A stretch of DNA of 18,211 bases from Collinsella sp. (GTDB lineage Bacteria > Actinomycetota > Coriobacteriia > Coriobacteriales > Coriobacteriaceae). The notes below the pieces were generated by a model, which saw nothing but the letters and a program-made list of their open reading frames with translations, was not told the DNA's origin and ran no database searches. The DNA lies in NCBI GenBank assembly GCA_018381235.1, contig JAGZSF010000019.1:1-18211 (forward strand), given 5' to 3'. Numbering within the stretch: position 1 is the first letter of the stretch; every line of letters begins with the position of its first letter. The translations under genes were made by a program, and so were the position numbers. Positions 6,640 through 14,181 of the stretch are shown here, piece after piece.

Positions 6640-7323
6640 CTACTTATCGTCGGGCTCGGTGACGCGCTTGGTAAACGAGAGCTTGGACTCCTTACCCGTC
6701 ATGAGCTTTTTGATGTTCGCACGATGGGCCCACACCACAGTAATGCCGATCAGCGCCATGCAAAACTTAAGTCCGAGGCTGCTGTACGGAAAGACCGCGC
6801 AGGCAGCGATGGGAAGACCGATGGCCGCGGCAAGCGAGCCCACCGACACAAACTTGGTGATGGCGACGGCCACGATAAACATGCCCAACAGCGAAAGTCC
6901 GATGGGCCAGTACCAGGCGAGGATGACGCCCAGACCAACTGCGATGCCCTTGCCGCCATGGAAGTTGAGGTAGGGCGAGAAGATATGGCCCCACACGGCT
7001 GCCAGGCAGATGACGCCGAGCATCCAGTCGCCGGCGGCACCGGGGGCCATAATGCTCACGGGGAAGCCATAGCCCAAGTCGGCAATGAGCGGACGCGCGA
7101 TAAGGACGCAGATGGCGCCCTTAAGGCAGTCGAGCAGCAGCGTGAGCGCAGCCACCTTGGGGCCGGCCACGCGCAGGGCGTTGGTGGTGCCGATGTTGCC
7201 GGAGCCCGCCTTACGAATGTCCGTGTGGTTGAACACGCGGCCCAGGATCAGACCAAACGGAATCGCCCCGATAAAGAACGAGACCACGGCGCAGATGGCG
7301 GTCAGAAGAATCGGATTATGCAT
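6640..7323 (-). CDS. plsY: Acyl-phosphate:glycerol-3-phosphate acyltransferase
   Basis: An integral membrane protein of 227 residues that transfers an acyl group from acyl phosphate to glycerol 3-phosphate, giving lysophosphatidic acid. It is rich in hydrophobic segments. It carries the three PlsY motifs: 'GSGNIGTTNALRVAG' (40-54), 'NFHGGKGIAVGLG' (120-132), and a C-terminal basic 'HRANIKKLMTGKESKL'. The Met at 7323 is chosen over one 16 codons upstream because AAGGAG lies 7 bases before it and hydrophobic sequence begins at once. The first codons overlap the 3' end of der by 8 bases. GpsA, which makes its substrate, follows. PlsX, which makes acyl phosphate, is not in the window. Confidence 0.96.
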   Translation of the reverse strand: MHNPILLTAICAVVSFFIGAIPFGLILGRVFNHTDIRKAGSGNIGTTNALRVAGPKVAALTLLLDCLKGAICVLIARPLIADLGYGFPVSIMAPGAAGDWMLGVICLAAVWGHIFSPYLNFHGGKGIAVGLGVILAWYWPIGLSLLGMFIVAVAITKFVSVGSLAAAIGLPIAACAVFPYSSLGLKFCMALIGITVVWAHRANIKKLMTGKESKLSFTKRVTEPDDK

Positions 7324-8650
7324 CCTTTTGCTCCTTCTTCCTAAAGAAGAGTCGAATGGGCGTGCCGGCAAAGTCGAAGGTCGAGCGCATGCGGTTCTCT
7401 ACGTATCGCTGGTAGGTGTCGTTGACCAGGTCGCTGTGGTTGACGAAGAACGTGAACGTCGGCGGGTTGACGCCCGTCTGGGTCACATAGTGCATACGCA
7501 GGCGGCGCTTGCCGTCCACCACGGTATGACCGAACTCGCGCAGGTCGGTGAGGAACGTGTTGAGGCGTGAGGTGCTGATCTTCTGCGAGCGCGTCTTCTC
7601 GGCGGCGTCGACCATCGCCCAGATCTTCTCGACGCTACGGCCGGTCAGGGCCGAGATGCGCAGGTACTGAGCCCAGGGAGCCATGACGCCCAGACGGCGG
7701 TCGACTGTCTCCATGCAGGCCTCGCGCTTGCGGTCGTCGTCGAGCAGATCCCACTTGTTGAGCAGTACCACGATGGCGCAGCCGCGCTCGATGGCCAAGC
7801 CCATGACCTTCTGGTCCTGCTCGGTGACGCCCACGGAGGCATCGACGACGAGCAGCGCCACGTCGGCGCGGTCGATGGCACGCAGGCCGCGGACCATGGA
7901 GTAGTACTCGATGTTCTCGTACACGGTGCTCTTCTTACGGATGCCCGCGGTGTCGACCATGCGGTAGTGCTTGCCGTTGCGCTCCACGACGGTGTCGATG
8001 GCGTCGCGCGTGGTGCCGGCAATGTTGGACACGATGGAGCGGTCGGCGCCCAGGATGCGGTTGAACAGCGAGGACTTACCGGCGTTGGGGCGGCCGATGA
8101 TGGCGACGTTCAGCGCGTCGGGGAACTCATCGGCGACCTCGTCCTCTTCCTCCGGAAGCAGGGCCACGATATCGTCGAGCAGGTCGCCCGTGCCATGACC
8201 ATGCAGGGCCGAGAGCGGCGTGGGCTCACCGATGCCGAGCGAATAGAACTCCCAGATGCTGTCGTTCTCGCGATCGGGGTTGTCGAGCTTGTTCACCAGC
8301 AGAAAGACCGGCTTGTCGCAGCGCTTGAGCATGCGAGCGACAGACTCGTCCTCCTCGGTGACGCCGGTGCGGCCGTCGGTCACAAACAGGATGACGGCGG
8401 CTTCCTCGGCGGCGGCGAGGGCCTGGTCACGGATGGACGTGGCGAAGATGTCATCGCTCTTGAGCGGTTCGATGCCGCCCGTGTCGACGATGGTGAACTC
8501 GCGGCCGTTCCAATCGGCCGTGTGGTACGACCGATCGCGCGTGACGCCGCGGGACTCGTGGACGATGGCGTCCGAGGTCTGGGCCAGGCGGTTAACGAGC
8601 GTGGACTTGCCCACGTTGGGGCGTCCGACGACGGCGACGATAGGTTTCAT
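7316..8650 (-). CDS. der: Ribosome-associated GTPase Der (EngA)
   Basis: A 444-residue double GTPase needed for 50S subunit maturation. The first G domain has 'GRPNVGKST' (9-17), 'DTGGI' (56-60) and 'NKLD' (120-123). The second has 'GRPNAGKSS' (186-194), 'DTAGI' (233-237) and 'NKWD' (298-301). The last about 90 residues form the KH-like domain, ending in a basic 'FFRKKEQKDA' tail. The frame is open for 57 more codons upstream, but that part is non-homologous. The ATG at 8650 has AAAGGAG 5 bases upstream and begins directly with the family's 'MKPIVAVVGRPNVGKS'. The ribosome-binding site overlaps the stop codon of the preceding DUF512 gene. Confidence 0.97.
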   Translation of the reverse strand: MKPIVAVVGRPNVGKSTLVNRLAQTSDAIVHESRGVTRDRSYHTADWNGREFTIVDTGGIEPLKSDDIFATSIRDQALAAAEEAAVILFVTDGRTGVTEEDESVARMLKRCDKPVFLLVNKLDNPDRENDSIWEFYSLGIGEPTPLSALHGHGTGDLLDDIVALLPEEEDEVADEFPDALNVAIIGRPNAGKSSLFNRILGADRSIVSNIAGTTRDAIDTVVERNGKHYRMVDTAGIRKKSTVYENIEYYSMVRGLRAIDRADVALLVVDASVGVTEQDQKVMGLAIERGCAIVVLLNKWDLLDDDRKREACMETVDRRLGVMAPWAQYLRISALTGRSVEKIWAMVDAAEKTRSQKISTSRLNTFLTDLREFGHTVVDGKRRLRMHYVTQTGVNPPTFTFFVNHSDLVNDTYQRYVENRMRSTFDFAGTPIRLFFRKKEQKDA

Positions 8651-8660
8651 CTGCACTCCT

Positions 8661-10103
8661 TTAATGGGTAGGGTCAGTGGAAGTGTTAGAGTCGGCAGGC
8701 ACAATGCCAAGGAAGTGCTCCAGGGTATCGAGCAGCTCATGCGGCATGGTCGACACCACATGAACCTCGGCGCCGCGACTGGTAAGGCTTGCGAGTAAAT
8801 CGTCACGATGATACTCGTCAAGCGTCATGCCGTCAGCGTTGAACATGAGCTTAGGCACAAAGAGCATAACCCCCGAGAGGTCCTGCGGCAGCTGTTCCAG
8901 AATGTCGCAGGCGACGATGAGGCCGGTCACGTCCACGTTGCCGCCAAAGTAGCGATTCTTGATGGCCGTGACGGTGCCGGCGAGCCCCTGCGGCGATTCC
9001 ACGAAACGTGCCACGGTGTCGCGTGCGCTGGCGCCCGAGAGGCACAGCAGGTGCTGGCTGCGAGCGGCGATGGCCTCGCGGACGCGGGCCAGTCGCTCGG
9101 CAGCGGCGGCAAGCACATCGTCCGTCTCGTCTAGGTATGAGCGGATCATGCCGATACCGTCGTAGTACTGCGGATAGCCGTCGTAAAAGTCCGCCTCGGG
9201 CGGATCGATGCCGGCGTCCAGGTAGAACTCGTCGCTCATCTGGAAGGTGTGGCGGCCAAAACGCTCGAAGGCGCGGTCCTGGTAGGGACGGATCATGGCA
9301 ATGGTCTCGCGCGCCAGTTCGGGCTTGTCGCTGTATGACCAGCTAAAGCGGTTCTGATGCTTGGTAAAACCGAGCGGCACAATGCCCAGGCTTGTGATTT
9401 GCTCGTGCTCCTCGCAAAAGCGCAGGGTCTTTTCCAGCTCCTCGCCGTCGTTCATGCCGGGGCACAACACGATCTGCGCGTGAATCTCGATGCCGGCGGC
9501 CATGATGGCCTCGAGTACGTCCATGCCGCGCTGGGCGTTGCGGCCCATCATACGACGGCGGACGTCGGGGCTCACGGCATGGACCGACACGTTCATAGGG
9601 CTCATGTTGCGTTGGATGACGTTTTGCACGTCCTCGTCGGTGAGGTTCGTGAGCGTGACGAAGTTGCCCTGCAAAAAGCTCAGGCGGTAGTCGTCGTCGC
9701 GAATATAGAGCGTGGAGCGGCCGCCCTTGGGCAACATGGTCATAAAGCAGAACACGCAGGCGTTTACGCAGGTACGCATGCCGTCGAAGATGGGGCCATC
9801 GAACTCCAAACCCCAGTCCTCGCCCGGGAAGCGGTCGAGCTCGACGGGGGTGACGGTGCCGTCGCGCGGGTCGAAAACCTCGAGGTCGACGGTGTCGTCG
9901 TCGGCCTCCCAGAGCCACACGATCATGTCGGTGAGCGCCTCACCGTTGACCGTGAGCACGCGCATGCCCGGCTCGATACCCACATCCCACGCGGGCGATT
10001 CGGGACGCACGTTCTTTACGAGCGCGCCCTCACCCGGCTCGGGGTCGCGGCTGCGCCCGTAATCGGCCACCTCGGCGGCGTATGCGGGTACGGTCTGGTC
10101 CAT
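8661..10103 (-). CDS. PDZ / radical SAM / DUF512 protein of unknown function
   Basis: This 480-residue protein has three parts. A PDZ-like domain lies at about 27-90 ('PAWDVGIEPGMRVLTVNGE'). A radical-SAM core follows with cluster motif C112-x3-C116-x2-C119 ('CVNACVFC'). A C-terminal DUF512 domain spans about residue 270 to the end. Members are annotated as putative Fe-S oxidoreductases; to my knowledge no substrate has been established. Placement between ispH and der suggests a housekeeping role, but that is only context. The ATG at 10103 comes two bases after ispH ends. Its nearest Shine-Dalgarno, AAGGAG at 10118-10123, is 14 bases away, longer than usual, so start-up may depend on coupling to ispH. 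The frame is open 35 codons further upstream inside ispH, without homology. Confidence 0.9.
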   Translation of the reverse strand: MDQTVPAYAAEVADYGRSRDPEPGEGALVKNVRPESPAWDVGIEPGMRVLTVNGEALTDMIVWLWEADDDTVDLEVFDPRDGTVTPVELDRFPGEDWGLEFDGPIFDGMRTCVNACVFCFMTMLPKGGRSTLYIRDDDYRLSFLQGNFVTLTNLTDEDVQNVIQRNMSPMNVSVHAVSPDVRRRMMGRNAQRGMDVLEAIMAAGIEIHAQIVLCPGMNDGEELEKTLRFCEEHEQITSLGIVPLGFTKHQNRFSWSYSDKPELARETIAMIRPYQDRAFERFGRHTFQMSDEFYLDAGIDPPEADFYDGYPQYYDGIGMIRSYLDETDDVLAAAAERLARVREAIAARSQHLLCLSGASARDTVARFVESPQGLAGTVTAIKNRYFGGNVDVTGLIVACDILEQLPQDLSGVMLFVPKLMFNADGMTLDEYHRDDLLASLTSRGAEVHVVSTMPHELLDTLEHFLGIVPADSNTSTDPTH

Positions 10104-10105
10104 GA

Positions 10106-11005
10106 TTAGCGGCAAAGCTCCTTGATGCGCTCGACGGCGCGCTCGATGTGTTCTTGCGGGGTGGAGGCTCCGGCGGTGATGCCGATGTGGTGAGCGTCGG
10201 TAAACCAAGCGGTCTCAAGCTCTGAAGCTTCCTCGATGTGATGCGTGCGCTCACAGGCGTCTGCGCAAATCTGCGCCAGGCGGCGGGTGTTGCCCGAGTT
10301 CTTGCCGCCCACGACGACCATGCAGTCGCAGCGGTTGGCAAGTGTGGCTGCTGCCTGTTGACGCTCACTCGTGGCGGCGCAGATGGTGTTGATCACACGC
10401 AGCTCCTGCACGCGCGGGGTGATAGCTGCCACGACCTCGGCGAGGTTCTGCGCGGTCTGGGTGGTCTGCACGACGAGGCCTACCTTGCCCTTGAACGACA
10501 AGGCGTTGGCGTCGGCGGCACAGCTCACGACCAGCGCATCAGTGCCGGCGTGGCCCAGGATGCCCTCCACCTCAGGGTGACCTGGCTCGCCTACGACCAC
10601 CACGCGGTAGCCCTCGCGCACCAGGCGCTCGGCTGCCATATGGACCTTCTTCACGTAAGGGCAGGTGGCGTCGACGACGTTAAGGCCACGCTCGCGAGCG
10701 GCATCGATCACCTGCGGCACCACTCCGTGCGCGCGAATGATTACGGTGCCGGTTGCGGCGTCGTCCAGGGTTTCGGCCAAGCCAACGCCTGCCTCAGCGA
10801 GCTCGCGTACCACGATGGGGTTATGGATGAGCGGACCCAAGGTATGAACCTGAGTGCACTCCCCTGCCTGCGGCGCGGCGGCCAGCGCCATATCGAGCGC
10901 ACGCTGTACGCCGTAGCAAGTGCCGGCGTGTGCTGCGATCTCGATGGTAGTCGCTGTTGCCTGGTCGGACGCGGTCGCGGCAGTGTTCGTAACGTTCTCG
11001 CTCAT
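10106..11005 (-). CDS. ispH: 4-hydroxy-3-methylbut-2-enyl diphosphate reductase
   Basis: The [4Fe-4S] enzyme of the last MEP-pathway step, converting HMBPP to IPP and DMAPP. The three cluster cysteines are C30 ('GTCYGVQRA'), C115 ('DATCPYVKK') and C209 ('NTICAATSERQ'). The substrate-binding 'HTLGPLIHNP' (54-63), 'RAHGV' (91-95) and 'GEPGHPEVEG' (139-148) are also present. The protein is 299 residues, with about 20 extra polar Thr/Ala-rich residues before the first strand. The ATG at 11005 is preferred: it lies two bases after plsC stops and has GCAGG 8 bases upstream. An in-frame ATG 10 codons earlier lacks a site and would lie inside plsC. The start is moderately certain, the function very certain. 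Confidence 0.96.
   Translation of the reverse strand: MSENVTNTAATASDQATATTIEIAAHAGTCYGVQRALDMALAAAPQAGECTQVHTLGPLIHNPIVVRELAEAGVGLAETLDDAATGTVIIRAHGVVPQVIDAARERGLNVVDATCPYVKKVHMAAERLVREGYRVVVVGEPGHPEVEGILGHAGTDALVVSCAADANALSFKGKVGLVVQTTQTAQNLAEVVAAITPRVQELRVINTICAATSERQQAAATLANRCDCMVVVGGKNSGNTRRLAQICADACERTHHIEEASELETAWFTDAHHIGITAGASTPQEHIERAVERIKELCR
10118..10123 (-). promoter_or_regulatory. Distant ribosome-binding site for the DUF512 gene
   Basis: AAGGAG on the minus strand, inside the last codons of ispH, is the only purine-rich site ahead of the ATG at 10103-10101. The spacing of 14 bases is long; an in-frame TTG nearer to it would be only one or two bases away and is unlikely. Ribosomes ending ispH two bases upstream of this ATG could simply re-initiate. 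Confidence 0.5.
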
Positions 11006-11007
11006 GG

Positions 11008-11736
11008 CTAGAACCTGCCCGGATGCTCGGCGCACAGCTCGTCTCGCATAGCGTAGACGCGGTTCATGGCCTCGGACTCAAACCATTCCAGGCGCTCCGT
11101 GCGCTTAAGCCCAGCCGGTGCGTCGGAAAGCGAGACGGCCTTGCCGGCGCGGATCCAGCACTTCTTGGGACGCATGAGCTTTTTGCCTGCGGGCGTGATG
11201 TCGGACCAGCCGCAGATGGCGAGCGGGTTGACGGGCGCCTTGCCCATCTGGGCGATGAGCGCAAAGCCGCCGTGGACCTCGGGCTTGATCTCGCGCGAGC
11301 GGATGCGCGTGCCCTCGGGGAAGATCAGAACGTCCTCGCCGCGCTGCAGCGCATGCTGGGCGGCGCGCAGACACTTCATATCGGCAGTACCACGCTCCAC
11401 GGGGATGCCGCCCACGCGGCTAAAGGCCCAGCGTACGATCTTGCTCTTGGCGAACTCGGACTTAAAGATGGGACGAATGCGGCGCCCCCCAAAGAACAGC
11501 GCCGTCTCCACGGCCAAGAGCTCGGCCATCGAGGTGTGGTTGCAGATGACCACGCTGCCGCGGCCGTCCTGGCGCTCAAACAGCAGATCGGCATCCTCGA
11601 CCTTCCAACGCCACATGAGCTTGGAGAAGGCCCAAAGGATTGCCATGACCACGAAAACGGTGCCGCGGATGAGCGCCGGGAACTCGGCGTAGGGGGCGTT
11701 GTAATAGTCCTCGGGCGTCTGCTTAAACAGGCGCAT
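11008..11736 (-). CDS. plsC: 1-acyl-sn-glycerol-3-phosphate acyltransferase (PlsC family) with HX4E motif
   Basis: A membrane-associated acyltransferase of 242 residues that should acylate lysophosphatidic acid to phosphatidic acid, the step after PlsY. A hydrophobic segment (23-39) is followed by the acyltransferase motifs: 'NHTSMAELLAVE' (66-77), 'FKSEFAKSKI' (91-100), 'GGIPVERGTAD' (109-119) and 'FPEGTRIRS' (139-147). The catalytic motif is normally HX4D; here it reads H67-TSMA-E72, with GAG where an Asp codon is expected. The remaining motifs are well preserved, so the protein is probably active, but its chemistry or specificity may differ. The start at 11736 is clear: AAAGGAGGT lies 5 bases upstream and overlaps the end of cmk. 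Confidence 0.9.
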   Translation of the reverse strand: MRLFKQTPEDYYNAPYAEFPALIRGTVFVVMAILWAFSKLMWRWKVEDADLLFERQDGRGSVVICNHTSMAELLAVETALFFGGRRIRPIFKSEFAKSKIVRWAFSRVGGIPVERGTADMKCLRAAQHALQRGEDVLIFPEGTRIRSREIKPEVHGGFALIAQMGKAPVNPLAICGWSDITPAGKKLMRPKKCWIRAGKAVSLSDAPAGLKRTERLEWFESEAMNRVYAMRDELCAEHPGRF

Positions 11737-11739
11737 GGG

Positions 11740-12426
11740 CTACCTCCTTTGGTTAATGAGGTCCTCGATTATCGAGACGACCTCGTCGATGGTGTGGGCG
11801 GTGGAGTCGACGTGCACGGCGTCCTCGGCGGGCACGAGCGGGGCGACCTCGCGGCTGCTGTCGAGCTTGTCGCGCTGCTTAAGGGCGTCGAGGGTCTCGT
11901 CGACCTCGGCCTCGAGCTGCTCGGACGTGAGCGGCTGGGCGTCGTTTTGGTGACGCTGCAGCACGCGGCGGCGGGCGCGCTCGCGCGGGTCGGCGGTCAG
12001 GAAGACCTTGACCTGCGCGTTAGGGAACACGACGGTTCCGATGTCGCGACCCTCGGCCACGATATCGCGGTCCTCGGCGGCGCGGCGCTGATGGATGAGC
12101 ATGGCGGCGCGCACGCCCGGATAGGCCGAAACCTTGGACACGTTGGCGTCGACCTGCGGGGTGCGGATGGCGGCCGAAGCGTCCTGGCCGTCAAGGGTCA
12201 GGCGCGTGTCCTCGCCGGTGCCGTTTGTAAAGCGGATCTCGATTTGCTCGGCGAGGGCGTCGATGGCCGCCTCGTCATCCAGGTCGATGCCGCGGTCGAG
12301 CGCGGCGAAGGTGACGGCGCGATACATGGCGCCCGTGTCGAGCTTGTTAAAGCCCAGCTGGCGGGCGATTTCCTTGGCGATGGTGGACTTGCCGGAACCG
12401 GCGGGGCCGTCGATGGCGACGATCAT
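11740..12426 (-). CDS. cmk: Cytidylate kinase
   Basis: A 228-residue P-loop kinase that phosphorylates CMP and dCMP, recycling nucleotides from RNA turnover and phospholipid synthesis. The P-loop is 'GPAGSGKST' (7-15), followed by the CMP-binding 'LDTGAMYRAVT' (29-39). 'DIVAEGRDIGTVVFPNA' contains the RD motif, and the Arg-rich lid 'ADPRERARRRVLQ' comes after it. The ATG at 12426 has AAGGAAG about 7 bases upstream. The 66 bases between it and the pseudouridine synthase gene contain no recognisable promoter or terminator. Its neighbours in this order (scpA-scpB-pseudouridine synthase-cmk) are common in Gram-positive genomes. Confidence 0.97.
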   Translation of the reverse strand: MIVAIDGPAGSGKSTIAKEIARQLGFNKLDTGAMYRAVTFAALDRGIDLDDEAAIDALAEQIEIRFTNGTGEDTRLTLDGQDASAAIRTPQVDANVSKVSAYPGVRAAMLIHQRRAAEDRDIVAEGRDIGTVVFPNAQVKVFLTADPRERARRRVLQRHQNDAQPLTSEQLEAEVDETLDALKQRDKLDSSREVAPLVPAEDAVHVDSTAHTIDEVVSIIEDLINQRR

Positions 12427-12492
12427 GCAATGCTTCCTTTCGATGATTGACGTGCTGGTATGGTTCGCGGGCGTTGGGGCGCGGCGGGTTGC

Positions 12493-13455
12493 CTAGCCCG
12501 TGTATCGCTCGCGGTAGGTGTTGCGCTTGGGTGCGGAGCCGTGGCTGCCGTGGTGACGCGTGCGGCTGGCGGTGTTGGTCTCCGGCGCGGCGACGCGCTT
12601 GGAGCTGGCCTGCTTGGGCGGGATGCCGCCGCATTTGAGGATCTGCACCTCGCGGTCGGATAGCTCGCGCCACGAGCCCTTGGCCACGCCCTCGAGCTCA
12701 AGGCCGGCAAAGTTGCAGCGATGCAGACGGATTACCGGATGGTGAATCTTGCTCAACATGCGCTTAACCTGGTTTTTGCGACCCTCGCGGATGATGACCT
12801 CCACGGCGGTGGTGCCGGGCCTGACGCCCTGTGGCGCCACGGCCTCGGCCTCGCGTGCGGTGATGACGCGGCAGATTGCCGGCTGGCATAGGCCGTCGTC
12901 GAGCTCGATGCCACGGCGGAGCGGGTCCAGATCGCGGTCGGTCAGCTGCCCGTCCACGAGCGCCTGGTAGGTCTTGTAGACGTGCTTGCTGGGGTGCAGC
13001 AGGTCCTGCGACAGGTCGCCGTCGGTGGTAAAGAGCAAAAGGCCCGTGGTGTCGCGGTCCAGGCGACCCACCGGGAAGAGCCCCGGAAAGCGGTCGCGCG
13101 GGACAAGATCAGCCACGCAAGGGCGCTCCTGCGGATCGCTCATGGTGGTAAGGTAGCCGGTCGGCTTGTAGAGCATCAGGTACACGGCGCCCTGGTTGAG
13201 CTTGACGGGCATGCCGTCGACCTCGATGTGATCGCGGTCGACATCGACCTTGGTGCCCAGCTCGGTCGCAACCTCGCCGTTAACCGTCACGCGGCCGGCG
13301 GTCATCAGGTCCTCCGACCCGCGGCGGCTCGCTACGCCCGCACGCGCCAAAAAGCGCTGCAGGCGCATGGTATGCGGGTAGACGGGCTGGGCGTCGGTTG
13401 CGGGTACTGCGTTGCCCATGGCGCGCGTCTCCCCTGCTTCGTTAGTCCTCGTCAT
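12493..13455 (-). CDS. rluB: 23S rRNA pseudouridine synthase, RsuA/RluB/RluF family
   Basis: With this start the protein has 320 residues. An S4 RNA-binding domain (30-80, 'MRLQRFLARAGVASRRGSEDL') is followed by the synthase core with the catalytic Asp133 in 'VGRLDRDTTGLLL'. The core ends with 'GRKNQVKRMLSKIHHPVIRLHR'. The last 45 or so residues are a disordered-looking, basic, Ser/Arg/His-rich tail. The linkage to scpAB and cmk suggests RluB (U2605 of 23S rRNA), but RsuA-type specificity cannot be excluded. The ATG at 13455 has GGAGG 6 bases upstream (13462-13466) and overlaps the scpB 3' end by 14 bases. A Met 12 codons later with GGGGAG upstream is an alternative start. Confidence 0.9.
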   Translation of the reverse strand: MTRTNEAGETRAMGNAVPATDAQPVYPHTMRLQRFLARAGVASRRGSEDLMTAGRVTVNGEVATELGTKVDVDRDHIEVDGMPVKLNQGAVYLMLYKPTGYLTTMSDPQERPCVADLVPRDRFPGLFPVGRLDRDTTGLLLFTTDGDLSQDLLHPSKHVYKTYQALVDGQLTDRDLDPLRRGIELDDGLCQPAICRVITAREAEAVAPQGVRPGTTAVEVIIREGRKNQVKRMLSKIHHPVIRLHRCNFAGLELEGVAKGSWRELSDREVQILKCGGIPPKQASSKRVAAPETNTASRTRHHGSHGSAPKRNTYRERYTG

Positions 13456-14170
13456 GCAAATCCTCCGAGGTCTCGTCGACGACCAGGGTCTCCAAGTCCT
13501 CGACTGCCTCAACATCTTCAACATCGGTATCGATCAGTTCGCGCTCTTCGTCCAGGTCCTCGGCCTGCTCCTCGAGCGTGGACTGAATGCTGCGGCCGCT
13601 CAGGCGCTCGCGGATAAACTGGCGCGACTGCTCGTCGGGGGCAAACTGCTCCAGATCGGGCAGGTCGCGAGTGGAGCGAAGGCCGAACTTTTCCAAGAAG
13701 GCGTTGGTCGTACCGTAGATGATGGCCTGACCGCGCTCGGGGTCGCGGCCGAGCTCGCGCACCAGGCCCTTGTCAACAAGCGACGCGATGACGCCGTCGG
13801 AGTTGACGCCGCGGATGCCTTTGACCACCTCGCGCGTGACGGGCTGGTGGTAGGCGATGACGGCCAGGGTCTCGAGTGCTGCCTGCGACAGTTTTTGCGT
13901 GTCCCAGCTCAGCACATATGCCTCGACCACGTCGTGGTAGGCGGGGTGCGTAAACAGGCGCCAGCCACCGGCGACCTCGCGCAACTGAAAGCCGCGGTTG
14001 GCCTCCTCGTACTCAACCTTGAGCTCGGCCAAAAGCGACGCGCACTCGCCGGGGGCGATATCCAGTGCGCCGGCCAGCGCGGGCGCACTCACCGGGTCGC
14101 TCGACACCAGCAGCAGCGCCTCGAGGGCGCCTTTGAGGCTGTTTGCCTCTAGCGTGGAAAGGGTTGACAT
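13442..14170 (-). CDS. scpB: Segregation and condensation protein B
   Basis: A 242-residue partner of ScpA and SMC in the bacterial condensin. The tandem winged-helix region is recognisable: 'LKGALEALLLVSSDPVSAPALAGAL' (12-36), 'LREVAGGWRLFTHP' (63-76), and the conserved 'LSQAALETLAVIAYHQPVTREVVKGIRGVNSDGVIASL' from about 94, then 'YGTTNAFLEKFGL'. After this the last 46 residues (197-242) form an extremely acidic tail: 23 of them are Asp or Glu and only one is Arg. The start at 14170 has AGGAG 8 bases upstream, 11 bases after scpA. The 3' end overlaps the start of the pseudouridine synthase. Confidence 0.95.
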   Translation of the reverse strand: MSTLSTLEANSLKGALEALLLVSSDPVSAPALAGALDIAPGECASLLAELKVEYEEANRGFQLREVAGGWRLFTHPAYHDVVEAYVLSWDTQKLSQAALETLAVIAYHQPVTREVVKGIRGVNSDGVIASLVDKGLVRELGRDPERGQAIIYGTTNAFLEKFGLRSTRDLPDLEQFAPDEQSRQFIRERLSGRSIQSTLEEQAEDLDEERELIDTDVEDVEAVEDLETLVVDETSEDLHDED

Positions 14171-14181
14171 GGTTGCCGCTC

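Noticed and set aside
5806..7344. A 512-codon plus-strand open frame opposite gpsA and plsY
   Set aside because: Same situation: an antisense shadow of two clearly recognised genes, low-complexity charged composition, no start signal.
8651..8821. A 57-codon N-terminal extension of Der
   Set aside because: It overlaps the end of the DUF512 gene in another frame, is unlike any Der N-terminus, and a strong ribosome site precedes the later ATG at 8650.
11023..12450. A 475-codon plus-strand open frame opposite plsC and cmk
   Set aside because: It covers both genes antisense, has no recognisable motif, and is explained by codon bias of the real genes.
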